This document shows, piece after piece, positions 26,724-36,294 of a stretch of DNA of 64,000 bases (within the stretch, counting starts at the first letter, position 1; each line of letters opens with the position of its first letter). Where the stretch lies: the NCBI RefSeq assembly GCF_021398715.1, contig NZ_CP090347.1, positions 2,666,001 through 2,730,000 on the forward strand, given 5' to 3'. This DNA is from Microbacterium binotii (GTDB lineage Bacteria > Actinomycetota > Actinomycetes > Actinomycetales > Microbacteriaceae). A program made the position numbers and the translations under genes. The notes beneath the pieces were generated by a model. The model was not told the origin of the DNA. It searched no databases and worked only from the letters and a program-made list of their open reading frames with translations.

Positions 26724-27937
26724 GTCGCGACCTCCTCGCCCGAGCGCGCGAACCCGATTCGATAGTAGATGTGCGCAATGATCGCGGATGCGATGATTGC
26801 AGCCGTGAGCCAGGCGATCCCGCCTGCTGCGCCGAGCGCGATCAGCCCGAGATACAACAAGTTAAGCGCTGCCATCGCGATTGGGAAGCTCGTACGGACA
26901 CCGTTCGCGTACTCCCAAGCAAACAGACACTGATTGATCGCAGACACACCGACAACGAAGAAAGCACCCACCGCCACGGGCCAACCCGAAGCGAACTCCG
27001 TGCCATACAGGAACGGAAGCGCCCAGGGGGAGACAACAGACAGTACGAGCAACGCTGCGGCGTAGTAGGTCGTCAGGCGCACGGCCTTCTGGACGAGCGG
27101 CTTGCTGGCTACTCCCTTGTTCTGACGGTCTGCTAGTTCCGGCACGAGACTCTGAATGAGCGAACTCGTCAAGAGCACGAACGGAGACACCAGCTTGGTG
27201 GCAGCGGAATACAGGCCAGCCAAGGCGGTCCCGCCGATCGCGCCGACAAGGACGACATCAAGCTGCTTGATGTTGTCCGCGATGCTTGTTGCCGCGTAAC
27301 GCCAGCGGCTGGAGATGAACCTGATCGGGTTCACCGGCTTCGCTAGGTGCCGGAGGATGGCAAATCCACCCCCCATGAAGTTGACTGCTCCCGCGAGCCC
27401 AACTACCCAATAGCTCATAGGGGCCCCGTTGAGGGCCGCAAACCACCCCGCCGCAGCCAATGCCAGGGTGAGAACGCGTCGCGTGAGCAGAATAGCCACA
27501 GCGAGCCGTTCGCGGTAGAGGCCGACTAGCAGGTTCTGAATGAGATTCGCCCAAGTCTCGCCAACTGCAAACACCGCAACAGCAAGAGCTATCGCCATCC
27601 CCGCGTCGAAGACGAGCCCCCAAAGGAGCACAACCGACGAAATGATCAGGACATTGGTCACCGCCCTGACCGACAGCATCGTCGAGACGATCCTCTCCGG
27701 CTCCGCTTCCTTACTTATCCTCAAGCTAATCGACCCAAAGCCAAACTCGAATGCCGACATACATACGAGCGTCAGCGCGTAGCCGACAGAGAACACACCG
27801 AAACCCTCGAGCCCAAGCACCTGCGCGAGCAGCGCGAAGAAGACGGCCTGGAGCGCCGCCGCTATCATTTTGCCCACCGTGAGCGTCGCGAATCGCTTCC
27901 CGGTAGCCGATCCGAGCCGTCTGATGAACCACTTCAT
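26720..27937 (-). CDS. Polysaccharide flippase (Wzx-like, MOP superfamily)
   Basis: This 405-residue protein has 11-12 membrane segments typical of Wzx/oligosaccharide flippases (SATGKRFATLTVGKMIAAALQAVFFALLAQ, LEGFGVFSVGYALTLVCMS). It moves lipid-linked repeat units across the membrane for Wzy. The ATG at 27937 overlaps the preceding glycosyltransferase stop (ATGA); an upstream in-frame extension would lie inside that gene and is rejected. Part of the leftward block 25233-32058 whose genes are all coupled by 4-nt overlaps. Confidence 0.88.
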   Translation of the reverse strand: MKWFIRRLGSATGKRFATLTVGKMIAAALQAVFFALLAQVLGLEGFGVFSVGYALTLVCMSAFEFGFGSISLRISKEAEPERIVSTMLSVRAVTNVLIISSVVLLWGLVFDAGMAIALAVAVFAVGETWANLIQNLLVGLYRERLAVAILLTRRVLTLALAAAGWFAALNGAPMSYWVVGLAGAVNFMGGGFAILRHLAKPVNPIRFISSRWRYAATSIADNIKQLDVVLVGAIGGTALAGLYSAATKLVSPFVLLTSSLIQSLVPELADRQNKGVASKPLVQKAVRLTTYYAAALLVLSVVSPWALPFLYGTEFASGWPVAVGAFFVVGVSAINQCLFAWEYANGVRTSFPIAMAALNLLYLGLIALGAAGGIAWLTAAIIASAIIAHIYYRIGFARSGEEVAT

Positions 27938-29217
27938 GCGCCGGACGTTGCTCTCGCGTCGAGATAGTCCGCGACCGCAGCACCGTAGTCGGTCCAACTC
28001 CAGCCGTCCCGCATAGTAGCGGAGGCTAGCGTCGCGCTGCGGGCACGAGCGGATTCATCCTTACCCCACTCGAGAAGCACATCAGCAATTGCAGAAGCGT
28101 CGCCGGGTGGCACCAGGCGGGCGCCCCCCGACTGAAGAAGACCGAGATCCGTCGCCCCACAACGTTCGGTGACGATTGAGGGCAGTCCGATCGCCGCTGC
28201 CTCCGCGAGCGCGTTGCCAAACCCATCCAAGATCGTGGGAAAAGCGAAGACATGCGCCGTTCCCATCAGCTGCCAGAGCTCTTCCTGCGCTACGCGCTCG
28301 ACATGCTTGATGTCCGCCGACGGATATCGCCTGCGGAGCATGTCGACCATTCTCAAGCTGTCGCTTCCCACCAGTATGAGTTCAGTGGGAATGAGTGCGC
28401 TCACCCGCTCCACGGCCTCTGCGAGATAAGACAACCCCTTCCGCTGGTTGATCTGCCCTGCATAAATCAACTTCAGAGGCTCCTCGGGGAGCCTTGGGCG
28501 CTGTCGCAAAGCAGCACCCCGAATACCCAACCTCGTCAGCTTCTCCAAGTCGACGGCGAGCGGCACAGCACGAACATCGAGCTCATCCCATCTCGAATAG
28601 GAGAGAGCAGTGAAAGAGCTGTTGGCCACCACTGCCTCGGCACCGCTTACGTCAAGATCAGCTTCGAAAGACGGCGCCTCGGGAATGACGCCCAGATATC
28701 GCGACCAGCGCTCGTTGACGGCGGCCTCTTCTTCGAGAATCTCTCGGCAGTATGCTGCATCCGGCAGCGGCGTGTAGAGCACATAGGGCACCGACTGTCG
28801 CCTACAAAAACTCTCTACGCCCGATGCAGTTTCAGTCGGCAACACCAGTGTCGGCAGCGGGCCACCACTGCGCATCAGCCCGCGGATGTAGCGCTCTAGC
28901 GCGCGTCCGGTGAGTTGATTCCTAGGCTTGAGCAACTTGTTGCGGAGCTCCGAGAAGCCCATTGCCATGAGTCCAGTCGAGAGGGCGTCCAGAGCGGCGG
29001 CTGGCCTTCGGACATATCCGCGAGAAAGCGCCCTCGGCAGCGCACGGTTCGAGACCTCCGGACGAAACTTGCCGACCGCGCGAAGCATCGGGTCGTCAGC
29101 GGCGAACTGGAGCCCGGTCCAGTAGCTATCCAACTCGCCTCGCTGCGCGAAGGCGCTCGCGATCCACCGAGGCGCAGGATGCGAGCCCGGGTTCAGAACA
29201 ATGTACTTGGCGGTCAC
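27934..29217 (-). CDS. GT4-family glycosyltransferase
   Basis: This 427-residue GT-B enzyme has the GT4 donor-site features (LKLIYAGQINQRKGLSYLAEAVE, then FAFPTILDGFGNALAEAAAIGLPSIVTERCG, where the E-x7-E motif binds the sugar nucleotide). The GTG at 29217 overlaps the upstream stop by 4 nt; longer starts to 29307 fall within the neighbouring gene. It is one of three consecutive GT4 genes in the leftward block and adds one sugar of the repeat unit. Donor and acceptor are unknown. Confidence 0.88.
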   Translation of the reverse strand: MTAKYIVLNPGSHPAPRWIASAFAQRGELDSYWTGLQFAADDPMLRAVGKFRPEVSNRALPRALSRGYVRRPAAALDALSTGLMAMGFSELRNKLLKPRNQLTGRALERYIRGLMRSGGPLPTLVLPTETASGVESFCRRQSVPYVLYTPLPDAAYCREILEEEAAVNERWSRYLGVIPEAPSFEADLDVSGAEAVVANSSFTALSYSRWDELDVRAVPLAVDLEKLTRLGIRGAALRQRPRLPEEPLKLIYAGQINQRKGLSYLAEAVERVSALIPTELILVGSDSLRMVDMLRRRYPSADIKHVERVAQEELWQLMGTAHVFAFPTILDGFGNALAEAAAIGLPSIVTERCGATDLGLLQSGGARLVPPGDASAIADVLLEWGKDESARARSATLASATMRDGWSWTDYGAAVADYLDARATSGA

Positions 29218-30359
29218 TGCACGCCCCGAATCGCACTGTCGAATACACCGGCGAGTTGTTCTGGCGTGTGAGCGAGTATTTGCGGATTCGCAATATGTCC
29301 CGCCCACTGCTCGCGCGACTGACGCATGGCGAGCGCTATCTCTCCTGGCGCGGTACCAGTCACGAAGACTCCGTCCATGGCCGAAACGGACGGGGCCACG
29401 CCCGACACTTCCGAAACGACCACATGCATCCCTGCAGTCAGAGCCTCGTTGACAACAAGTCCCCAGACCTCTTCGGTGGATGGAAGCACGAGCGTGTCGT
29501 GCCTATGCATGATGGCTGGAAGTTCCTCGTACGCCTGCGCCCCTCGCATGATGATGTGATCGCGGAGTCCATGGCGATCGATGGCTGCCTCAATCGCAGC
29601 GCTGAGCTCTCCCTTGCCTACGAGAGTGAGCCGGTCGTGTTCCCTCCGCGCCGCAGCAAAGGCGTCGACGAGAGCGAGAACGTTCTTTCGTGCGATTAGC
29701 TGACCGACATAAAGGAACGCATGTCCGTCGTCGGCGGCTCGTGACGACCCGCTGTCACGCACGAAAGCGGACGTATCTATGGCGTTAAAGCCCACGAAGA
29801 TGCGGCGCTCATCTACGCCCATCGCCCGCACCGCTTCTCCTGCCGCTACTCCCGGGACGACAACGGCATCCAAGCGTCTGAAAAAGTTGGCGCGCGCTCT
29901 CGCCACCAACCCTGACCTATGTCGGGACGTCGCGAGGGTGGACTCATAGAATCCAATCGTGCGCACCCCTCGACGTGTTGCCGCCCGCAAGAGTTGCCAG
30001 TAGGCGGGTTGCTCCCATCCGCCCAGGACCACCGCGTCAAGGGACTCCTCTACAGCGCCTGAAGCGCGTTCCGCCAAGAAGAACCATCGCCGCCCCCTTA
30101 CCCGGAGCATGCGGGTGCGGGCTGCTGCCAGCTCAGCATTACCGAGACCAGCGGAGTCCACCCTCCAGTCACGGCCTCGATTGCCACGTTGCTGCGCCTT
30201 CTCGAACTGGGAATCGCTGTGCAAGACCCGTACGTGAAGATCGACACCGTCAGCGAGCGCCGCCCAGACAGGTCGACGGTAGGGCGCAGCCATGTTCGTA
30301 ACCCAAAGCACACGTGGCCGAAGTCCGCACTCCAAGAACGTCTCTTCTCTCGAGTTCAT
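29214..30359 (-). CDS. GT4-family glycosyltransferase
   Basis: This 381-residue transferase starts ECGLRPRVLWVTNMAAPYRRPVW. Its C-terminal GT4 domain contains FLYVGQLIARKNVLALVDAF, LTLVGKGELSAAIEAAI and LPSTEEVWGLVVNEALTAGMHVVVSEVSG. Its ATG overlaps the stop of the next upstream glycosyltransferase by 4 nt, and its own stop overlaps the following GT4 start. The N-terminal PYRRP motif is frequent in transferases acting late in exopolysaccharide assembly. Specificity unknown. Confidence 0.88.
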   Translation of the reverse strand: MNSREETFLECGLRPRVLWVTNMAAPYRRPVWAALADGVDLHVRVLHSDSQFEKAQQRGNRGRDWRVDSAGLGNAELAAARTRMLRVRGRRWFFLAERASGAVEESLDAVVLGGWEQPAYWQLLRAATRRGVRTIGFYESTLATSRHRSGLVARARANFFRRLDAVVVPGVAAGEAVRAMGVDERRIFVGFNAIDTSAFVRDSGSSRAADDGHAFLYVGQLIARKNVLALVDAFAAARREHDRLTLVGKGELSAAIEAAIDRHGLRDHIIMRGAQAYEELPAIMHRHDTLVLPSTEEVWGLVVNEALTAGMHVVVSEVSGVAPSVSAMDGVFVTGTAPGEIALAMRQSREQWAGHIANPQILAHTPEQLAGVFDSAIRGVQ

Positions 30360-31489
30360 TCGTCGATAGCACCCGCCTGGCCCTGATTCGCCATGTAAAC
30401 GGAAGCCAGGTCCCCTGCCACCGCACCGATGCTCAGTTCAGCTCGGAGGTACCTCTCCGCCCCAGCTCGCAGCTCTACGGCGACCGCCGGTTGGGTCATG
30501 ATGTCGCGCACACCACGGGCCAGTTCCGCTGGCGTACCGTCAGTGATAACGGCTGCTGCGTACCGTCTCGCAGCCGGAGCGATCCCTAGGGAGGAGGTCG
30601 CCACGACCGGAGTCCCTGCCCGGAAGGCTTCGAGCACTGACATTGGGAAGACCTCGTTGAACGACGGCAGGACATACGCGCGGGCAGAAGCGATGAGAGC
30701 GTCTGTCCGCGAGGGGTCAACGGGACCGATCCACTCGACTCTGTCACTCATCCCGCTTGCCGCGATTGCCTCTACGACGGCGGGGGCCTCGCCTTCGTCC
30801 GGGCCTGCCAGAACGAACCGCGTGTCGGGAAGCGCGTCGCGAAGCAATCGCGCCATCTCGACAAACTCCACAGGACGCTTCCGCGGCGCAAGCCGTGCAA
30901 GGAACAGGACGACGTTGCGGCGATTCTCGTAAGGTTCCTGCCTCTCAAAGTGGATGCCGTTCCGCACTGTTCTCGTCGAGGCAGAGGGCTCTATGTCCGT
31001 GATGTCCGAGTTCTCCTGCTCGGTCAAGGTGAACACCGTTCGCGCGTCTCGCAGAAGGCGCTTCGTCGCGAGGGCATCGAGGGGCGGGGCCAACGGATTT
31101 CTTGAGGCGTCGATCATCCCGTGCGTCTGTAGAACGTACGGCACTCCCATAGCACGAGCCTTCAAAGCCGCGGGGATCGTAACAAGATCGCGAGCCATGT
31201 GGATGTGAACGACGTCCATCTCTGCGAGTTCCTTGCTTAAGGCTCGCTGCAGAGAGGGCGAGAAGAGCGCGGCGAAGCCCCCGATCGGCGCAAGGCGCCG
31301 AGCGCGATATGTCTTCAGCATGAAGCCGGCCTCGTTGCGGATTCCGATAGTCGATTCGGGAGCCGCCCCGTACACCGTGACCTCGTGACCAAGCTCCGCG
31401 AGGGCCTCCGCCTGCGCCAGAGCTACCCGCACCGGCCCTCCGAAGGCGCCGTCCGGCGACACATAAGTCACCACGTGAGCGATTCTCAC
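30356..31489 (-). CDS. GT4-family glycosyltransferase
   Basis: This 377-residue GT-B enzyme begins RIAHVVTYVSPDGAFGGPVRVALAQAEAL with the glycine-rich acceptor-side loop. Its donor domain contains VLFLARLAPRKRPVEFVEMARLL, FVLAGPDEGEAPAV and YVLPSFNEVFPMSVLEAFRAGTPVVATSS, a complete GT4 E-x7-E signature. It starts with GTG overlapping the stop of the WcaF-like gene. It is one of six glycosyltransferases in the locus besides the initiating enzyme, which suggests a repeat unit of roughly five to seven sugars. Confidence 0.88.
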   Translation of the reverse strand: MRIAHVVTYVSPDGAFGGPVRVALAQAEALAELGHEVTVYGAAPESTIGIRNEAGFMLKTYRARRLAPIGGFAALFSPSLQRALSKELAEMDVVHIHMARDLVTIPAALKARAMGVPYVLQTHGMIDASRNPLAPPLDALATKRLLRDARTVFTLTEQENSDITDIEPSASTRTVRNGIHFERQEPYENRRNVVLFLARLAPRKRPVEFVEMARLLRDALPDTRFVLAGPDEGEAPAVVEAIAASGMSDRVEWIGPVDPSRTDALIASARAYVLPSFNEVFPMSVLEAFRAGTPVVATSSLGIAPAARRYAAAVITDGTPAELARGVRDIMTQPAVAVELRAGAERYLRAELSIGAVAGDLASVYMANQGQAGAIDE

Positions 31490-32058
31490 GAGCCAGCTCT
31501 CATTGAAGGGAAACGCTGCCCAAGGACTTTAGGATCGCCAACTCCGACCACAGTGTTTGGCTCGACCAGTCCCGAAACAACTGTCGTGGGACCCACCAGC
31601 GCCGATCGCCCGATACGGGACCCGCCGAGGATGACGCAGCGACTCGTCACCCAGGCGCCGTCCTCGATGTGGATCGGCCGCGTGATCAGCGCCATGTCCT
31701 TGCGATGGCGGTGGCTGCCGGTGGTGAGAAAGGTCTCTTGTGAGACGACGACATCGTGACCGATGTAAACGTGATCTTGGTTGTGAAACCAGACCCCCTC
31801 ACCGATCCAGCTGCGGTCCCCGATGTGAAGCTTCCACGGGAACTTCACGCGGGTGCGGGGACGGAACACCACGCCCTGTCCGATCTCGGCTCCGAACATC
31901 CGGAGCACACGGATCCGAAGGCCGGAACTGATCTGCCAGGCATTCGTCACGAAGAGCAGTTCGCAGATCGCCCACGCGTAGATCTTCCAGGTCGGCTGAT
32001 CCCAGGCCGCCCGCTCTCCGGGAGCCTTCGAGAGGTCGATCACCGGGATGTCAGACAC
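31486..32058 (-). CDS. WcaF-like hexapeptide-repeat O-acetyltransferase
   Basis: This 190-residue trimeric left-handed beta-helix acyltransferase resembles the colanic acid acetyltransferase WcaF. It has an N-terminal aromatic region (AWDQPTWKIYAWAICELLF), hexad repeats (MFGAEIGQGVVFRP, IGDRSWIGEGVWFHN, IGHDVVVSQETFLTTGSHR) and a final IGRSALVGPTTVVSG. It uses acetyl-CoA to acetylate a repeat-unit sugar. The start is GTG at 32058. It is the first gene of the leftward block and lies 52 nt from the divergent rightward GT4 gene, so both promoters must be in that short spacer. Confidence 0.87.
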   Translation of the reverse strand: MSDIPVIDLSKAPGERAAWDQPTWKIYAWAICELLFVTNAWQISSGLRIRVLRMFGAEIGQGVVFRPRTRVKFPWKLHIGDRSWIGEGVWFHNQDHVYIGHDVVVSQETFLTTGSHRHRKDMALITRPIHIEDGAWVTSRCVILGGSRIGRSALVGPTTVVSGLVEPNTVVGVGDPKVLGQRFPSMRAGS

Positions 32059-32110
32059 CGTGCACCTTTCGAAACGAGCGGGTAACCATTGCCGCTATAT
32101 GGTCGGGTGC

Positions 32111-33379
32111 ATGTCGAACGTTGCCCCCGCTGTCACTGTAGTCGGGCTCAACTTCCCGCCCGAGCCCACCGGCATCTCTCCCTACACGGGAGCCATGGCC
32201 CGCGGCCTGGCCGAGCGCGGAGTCCGCGTCCGAGCCATCACAGCGCACCCTCATTATCCGGAGTGGCAGGTTTCGGCAGGTTACGGACAGTGGTCGCGGA
32301 AGGAACTTCTGGCGGGAGTTCACGTACACCGGCTGCTCCACTACGTTCCCAAGCCGCCCACCGGCATCCGGCGATTGGGCTCGGAGATCACCTTCGGGCT
32401 GCGCGCGTCGGCCGCCCGATGGGGTTCGCCCGATGCCGTGGTGTTCGTTTCCCCCGCGCTCTTCTCTTCGTGCATCGCGATGCTGAAAGCACGTAGTTTC
32501 CACCGTCGCCGGCCCACGATCGTCTGGGTGCAGGACCTCTACAGCCTCGGCCTCTCCGAGACGGGCCAGGGTTCGGGGTTCGTCGGCAAGATCATGCAGC
32601 GTGCCGAGGGCTGGTTGCTGCGCCGAGCCGACAGGGTCGTCGTGATCCATGACCGGTTCGCCCGCCGCGTCGCGGAGGACTTCGCGGTCCGGCCCGAACG
32701 CATCGAGGTCGTCCGGAACTGGACCCACCTGCCGCCCACACCCGTGGTGGACCGCACCGAAGCGCGGCGAGCACGCGGCTGGGGTGACGAGACCGTCGTC
32801 CTCCATGCCGGCAACATGGGCGTCAAGCAGGGACTGGACAACGTCGTGGCGGCAGCACGCCTGGCCGACGAACGCGGAGAAGACGTCCGGTTCGTACTCC
32901 TCGGTAACGGCGGTGAACGCGATCGACTGCGCGCGTCCGCGGACGGTATCCGCCGCATCGAGTTCATCGACCCACTCCCGGACGCTGAGTTCACGCAGGC
33001 TCTCGCCGCGGCCGACGTGCTCCTGGTGAACGAGCTTCCGGGCGTCGCCGAGATGGCGGTCCCCAGCAAGCTCACTTCTTACTTCTCGACCGGCCGCCCC
33101 GTCCTGGCCGCCACGGACGAAAGCGGAATCACCGCCGAGGAGGTGCGAACCGCGGGCGCCGGAGTCGTGGTCGCGGCGGGCTCGCCCGACGCGCTGCTCG
33201 ACGGCGCGGTACAGCTCGGCAGCGATCCGACCGCGTCGGCTGACCTCGGCGCGAATGGAAAGCGTTACCGAGAGACGGTGCTCGACGAAACATTCGCGAT
33301 CGATCGATTCGCTAATCTACTCACGCTGCTCACCAACGGGGGACGTGAGCAGCCCGAAGCGCACCGAACTTCGCTATAG
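32111..33379 (+). CDS. WcaI-like GT4 glycosyltransferase
   Basis: This 422-residue enzyme opens VTVVGLNFPPEPTGISPYTGAMARGL, the characteristic N-terminus of colanic-acid WcaI-type transferases. It contains ITAHPHYPEW and a GT4 donor domain (VVLHAGNMGVKQGLDNVVAAA, PSKLTSYFSTGRPVLAATDESG). WcaI acts with fucose-containing intermediates in enterobacteria, and here the next genes make GDP-L-fucose. The ATG at 32111 gives the conserved start; earlier in-frame ATGs at 32048 and 32099 overlap the divergent control region. The gmd start follows by 21 nt. Confidence 0.87.
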   Translation: MSNVAPAVTVVGLNFPPEPTGISPYTGAMARGLAERGVRVRAITAHPHYPEWQVSAGYGQWSRKELLAGVHVHRLLHYVPKPPTGIRRLGSEITFGLRASAARWGSPDAVVFVSPALFSSCIAMLKARSFHRRRPTIVWVQDLYSLGLSETGQGSGFVGKIMQRAEGWLLRRADRVVVIHDRFARRVAEDFAVRPERIEVVRNWTHLPPTPVVDRTEARRARGWGDETVVLHAGNMGVKQGLDNVVAAARLADERGEDVRFVLLGNGGERDRLRASADGIRRIEFIDPLPDAEFTQALAAADVLLVNELPGVAEMAVPSKLTSYFSTGRPVLAATDESGITAEEVRTAGAGVVVAAGSPDALLDGAVQLGSDPTASADLGANGKRYRETVLDETFAIDRFANLLTLLTNGGREQPEAHRTSL

Positions 33380-33400
33380 CCCCCTGAACGGAGCTCTACC

Positions 33401-34429
33401 TTGACCAAGCGCGCCCTCATCACTGGCATCACCGGTCAGGATGGTTCGTACCTCGCCGAGCTCCTGCTCTCCAAGGGCTACGAGGTCCACGGGATCATCC
33501 GCCGCGCGTCGACCTTCAACACCCACCGGATCGACCACCTGTACACCGATCCGCACAATCCCGAGACGCGCCTCTTCCTGCACTACGGCGATCTCTCCGA
33601 CGGGTCCCGGCTTGTGACTCTTCTCGCCGAGATTCAGCCCGACGAGGTCTACAACCTTGCCGCGCAGTCTCACGTTCGAGTGTCGTTCGATGAGCCCGAG
33701 CACACCGCCGACACCACCGGCACGGGCACCATCCGCCTGTTGGAAGCGGTGCGCCTGTCCGGTATTTCTACGCGGTTCTACCAGGCGTCGACGTCGGAGC
33801 TTTACGGCGCGACTCCGCCTCCGCAGTCGGAGACGACGCCGTTCTATCCGCGTTCGCCGTACGCGGCCGCAAAGCTCTACAGCTTCTGGATCACGAAGAA
33901 CTACCGCGAGGCGTACGACATGTTCGCCGTGAACGGCATCCTCTTCAATCACGAGTCCCCTCGTCGAGGTGAGACGTTCGTCACCCGCAAGATCACTCGC
34001 GCGGTCGCCCGCATCAAGGCGGGCGTGCAGAAGGACATCTACCTCGGCAACCTCGACTCGATCCGCGACTGGGGCTACGCCGCCGAGTACGTCGAGGGTA
34101 TGTGGCGCATCCTGCAGGCCGACGAACCCGAGGACTTCGTGCTCGCGACCGGCGTCGGCTACACGATCAAGGACTTCCTGGAGACCGCGTTCGGTCATGT
34201 CGGGCTGGACTGGCAGGAGTTCGTGAAGTTCGACGAGCGGTACCTGCGGCCGACCGAGGTCGACGCGCTGATCGGCGACCCGACGAAGGCCGCCGACAAG
34301 CTCGGATGGGTTCCCACGATCGACGGGAAGGAACTGGCCAAGCTCATGGTTGACGCCGACGTGGAAGCACTGGACAAGGGCTCGGACTGGATCGACACCG
34401 TGAAGCTGGCTTCGTGGGGCACGAAGTGA
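33401..34429 (+). CDS. gmd: GDP-mannose 4,6-dehydratase
   Basis: This 342-residue short-chain dehydrogenase/reductase converts GDP-D-mannose to GDP-4-keto-6-deoxy-D-mannose, the first step of GDP-L-fucose synthesis. The NADP-binding motif [14 protein letters not shown] is at residues 9-22, the catalytic Tyr-x3-Lys is Y154/K158 (SPYAAAKLY), and [12 protein letters not shown], specific to Gmd, is present. The start is TTG at 33401, giving the conserved [14 protein letters not shown]. Its stop overlaps the start of the fucose synthase gene. Confidence 0.96.
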   Translation: MTKRALITGITGQDGSYLAELLLSKGYEVHGIIRRASTFNTHRIDHLYTDPHNPETRLFLHYGDLSDGSRLVTLLAEIQPDEVYNLAAQSHVRVSFDEPEHTADTTGTGTIRLLEAVRLSGISTRFYQASTSELYGATPPPQSETTPFYPRSPYAAAKLYSFWITKNYREAYDMFAVNGILFNHESPRRGETFVTRKITRAVARIKAGVQKDIYLGNLDSIRDWGYAAEYVEGMWRILQADEPEDFVLATGVGYTIKDFLETAFGHVGLDWQEFVKFDERYLRPTEVDALIGDPTKAADKLGWVPTIDGKELAKLMVDADVEALDKGSDWIDTVKLASWGTK

Positions 34430-35409
34430 CGACTGCGGTCGACGGCGTGCAGTACACGCCCGGGGAACTCGACCGTGATGCGACCTTCTACGTTGCAGGC
34501 CACCGGGGGCTCGTGGGTTCGGCGATCTGGCGCAGGCTGGAAGCATCGGGCTTCGAGAACATCGTGGGCCAGACCTCCGCTGAGCTCGATCTGAAGAACC
34601 GGGACGCGGTCTTCGAGTACATGGGCAAGACGAAGCCCAAGTATGTCGTGCTCGCAGCGGCGAAGGTCGGCGGCATCATGGCCAACTCGACCTTCCCCGT
34701 CGACTTCCTCAGCGACAACATGCGCATCCAGGTGAACGTCCTGGATGCGGCGCTGGCGAACGATGTCGAGCGAGTGCTGTTCCTCGGATCGTCGTGCATC
34801 TACCCGAAGTTCGCGGAGCAGCCGATCCGAGAGGATTCGCTGCTCACCGGTCACCTCGAGCCCACGAACGATGCCTACGCGATCGCGAAGATCGCCGGCA
34901 TCCTCCAGACCCAGGCGGTGCGGCGTCAGTACGGGCTGCCGTGGATCAGCGCGATGCCGACCAACCTCTACGGACCGAACGACAACTTCTCTCCGAAGGG
35001 TTCGCACGTGCTGCCCGCACTGATCCGTAGGTATGACGAGGCGGCGAAGGCGGGGGCGTCCTCCGTGACCAACTGGGGAACCGGTACACCGCGGCGTGAA
35101 TTCCTGCATGCCGACGATATGGCGGACGCGGTCCTGCACCTGATGGAGCACTACGACGGACCCGACCAGGTCAACGTGGGCACCGGCTCCGACGTCACGA
35201 TCCGTGAGATCGCTGAGACCATCGCCACGGTCACGGGGTTCTCGGGTGACACGGAGTGGGACACCACGAAGCCGGACGGCACGCCGCAGAAGCTCCTCGA
35301 TGTCTCCAAGCTCGCCGAAGCAGGATGGACCTCGAAGATCGGCCTCGAAGAGGGGATGGAGCGCACCGTCGCTTGGTACCGCGACCACGTGGACTCCATC
35401 AGGGAGTAG
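34426..35409 (+). CDS. fcl: GDP-L-fucose synthase
   Basis: This enzyme of about 327 residues performs the epimerisation and NADPH reduction that give GDP-L-fucose from the Gmd product. Signature stretches are [59 protein letters not shown] (catalytic Tyr/Lys), [11 protein letters not shown] and [17 protein letters not shown]. The GTG at 34426 overlaps the gmd stop (GTGA); an in-frame GTG at 34414 would add four residues. The pair gmd-fcl shows that L-fucose is available to the polymer. Confidence 0.96.
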   Translation: MTTAVDGVQYTPGELDRDATFYVAGHRGLVGSAIWRRLEASGFENIVGQTSAELDLKNRDAVFEYMGKTKPKYVVLAAAKVGGIMANSTFPVDFLSDNMRIQVNVLDAALANDVERVLFLGSSCIYPKFAEQPIREDSLLTGHLEPTNDAYAIAKIAGILQTQAVRRQYGLPWISAMPTNLYGPNDNFSPKGSHVLPALIRRYDEAAKAGASSVTNWGTGTPRREFLHADDMADAVLHLMEHYDGPDQVNVGTGSDVTIREIAETIATVTGFSGDTEWDTTKPDGTPQKLLDVSKLAEAGWTSKIGLEEGMERTVAWYRDHVDSIRE

Positions 35410-35412
35410 CCG

Positions 35413-35694
35413 GTGTTTCGACACATCGTGCTGTTCCGCGTCCATGACGACGTAGCAGACGAGCGAGTGGCCGAAGCGATCGACGCGCTTCGGTCACTCG
35501 CAGTTTTGCCGGGTGTCGCGCAATGGCGCATCGAAAGATCGCTCGACGCGCGCAAGGGACGCGTGATCGTGGAAGATGCGACATTCGCGGATCGCAACGC
35601 ATTCGACGACTTTCGCGTCCACCCTGAGCACATGCGCGTCGCCGAGCAGATGTCCCGCATCGCCGATTGGTGGAATGGCGACTACATCGCCTGA
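35413..35694 (+). CDS. Dabb-family (stress-responsive A/B barrel) protein
   Basis: This 93-residue protein begins FRHIVLFRVHDDVADERV and ends HPEHMRVAEQMSRIADWW, the ferredoxin-like dimeric alpha/beta-barrel (Dabb) fold with its conserved HP(E/A)H motif. The start is GTG at 35413, 3 nt after the fcl stop, so it is cotranscribed with the fucose genes. Dabb proteins have diverse or unknown catalysis; a role in sugar synthesis is not known. Its last 13 nt overlap the convergent Nudix gene. Confidence 0.82.
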   Translation: MFRHIVLFRVHDDVADERVAEAIDALRSLAVLPGVAQWRIERSLDARKGRVIVEDATFADRNAFDDFRVHPEHMRVAEQMSRIADWWNGDYIA

Positions 35695-36182
35695 GCGGTG
35701 ATGACTCCCATGCGCTGAAGAAGCTCGGCGCAACCCGGCCACAGCGGCGACGGCAGCGAGCTCGCGGGAAAGTACTCAAATCTGAGCGCCTCGTTAGCCG
35801 GGCGCGTATCGGTCGGAAGTTCCACGACGAAAGACAGACCGATCGCCTGCTTGCGGGGGTCGTCACCGAATACGGTGCCGTCGGTCGGCGCAAGCTCTGC
35901 GGGAAACCACTCGTACACGTAGTCCGGCTGAGGGTTGAGGGAGAGCTCCGGCGCCACCCCCACGGTCTCTGTCGCGTGGCGACGAATGGCGTCTGCGATC
36001 GTTTCTCCGCGTTGGATCCGTCCGCCGAGATGGCACCACACCTGCCCGTGGGGCGACTCCCGGAGAATAAGTCCGATCTCGCGCGATCCTGCGCGGCTCG
36101 TGCGCACGGGAACGAAGTCGACGCATGCGATCGGAACCGACTGCTCGATGCGGTCGTAAAGCTCTCTCGGGAGGAAAGTCAT
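35682..36182 (-). CDS. Nudix hydrolase, GDP-mannose mannosyl hydrolase-like
   Basis: This 166-residue protein has a Nudix region GGRIQRGETIADAIRRHATETVG near residues 60-85. The box departs from GX5EX7REUXEEXGU at the catalytic REUXEE part, where RHATET appears instead. Altered boxes are typical of the GDP-mannose hydrolase (Gmm) branch, and the N-terminal LYDRIEQSVPIACVDFVPVR also fits. Position beside gmd-fcl parallels gmm in colanic acid loci. The ATG at 36182 gives the family start; extension to 36311 is unlikely. It is transcribed against its neighbours. Confidence 0.75.
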   Translation of the reverse strand: MTFLPRELYDRIEQSVPIACVDFVPVRTSRAGSREIGLILRESPHGQVWCHLGGRIQRGETIADAIRRHATETVGVAPELSLNPQPDYVYEWFPAELAPTDGTVFGDDPRKQAIGLSFVVELPTDTRPANEALRFEYFPASSLPSPLWPGCAELLQRMGVITAQAM

Positions 36183-36294
36183 CGTGCGTCCTTCGTAACA
36201 GGCCGTATACGTGCATCTGGTAGACAGATTGAGCGCGCGAGCCCAGGATGATTCGTCCTCACCACGGCCGCGAGCCAAATCTACGGGGAGATTC

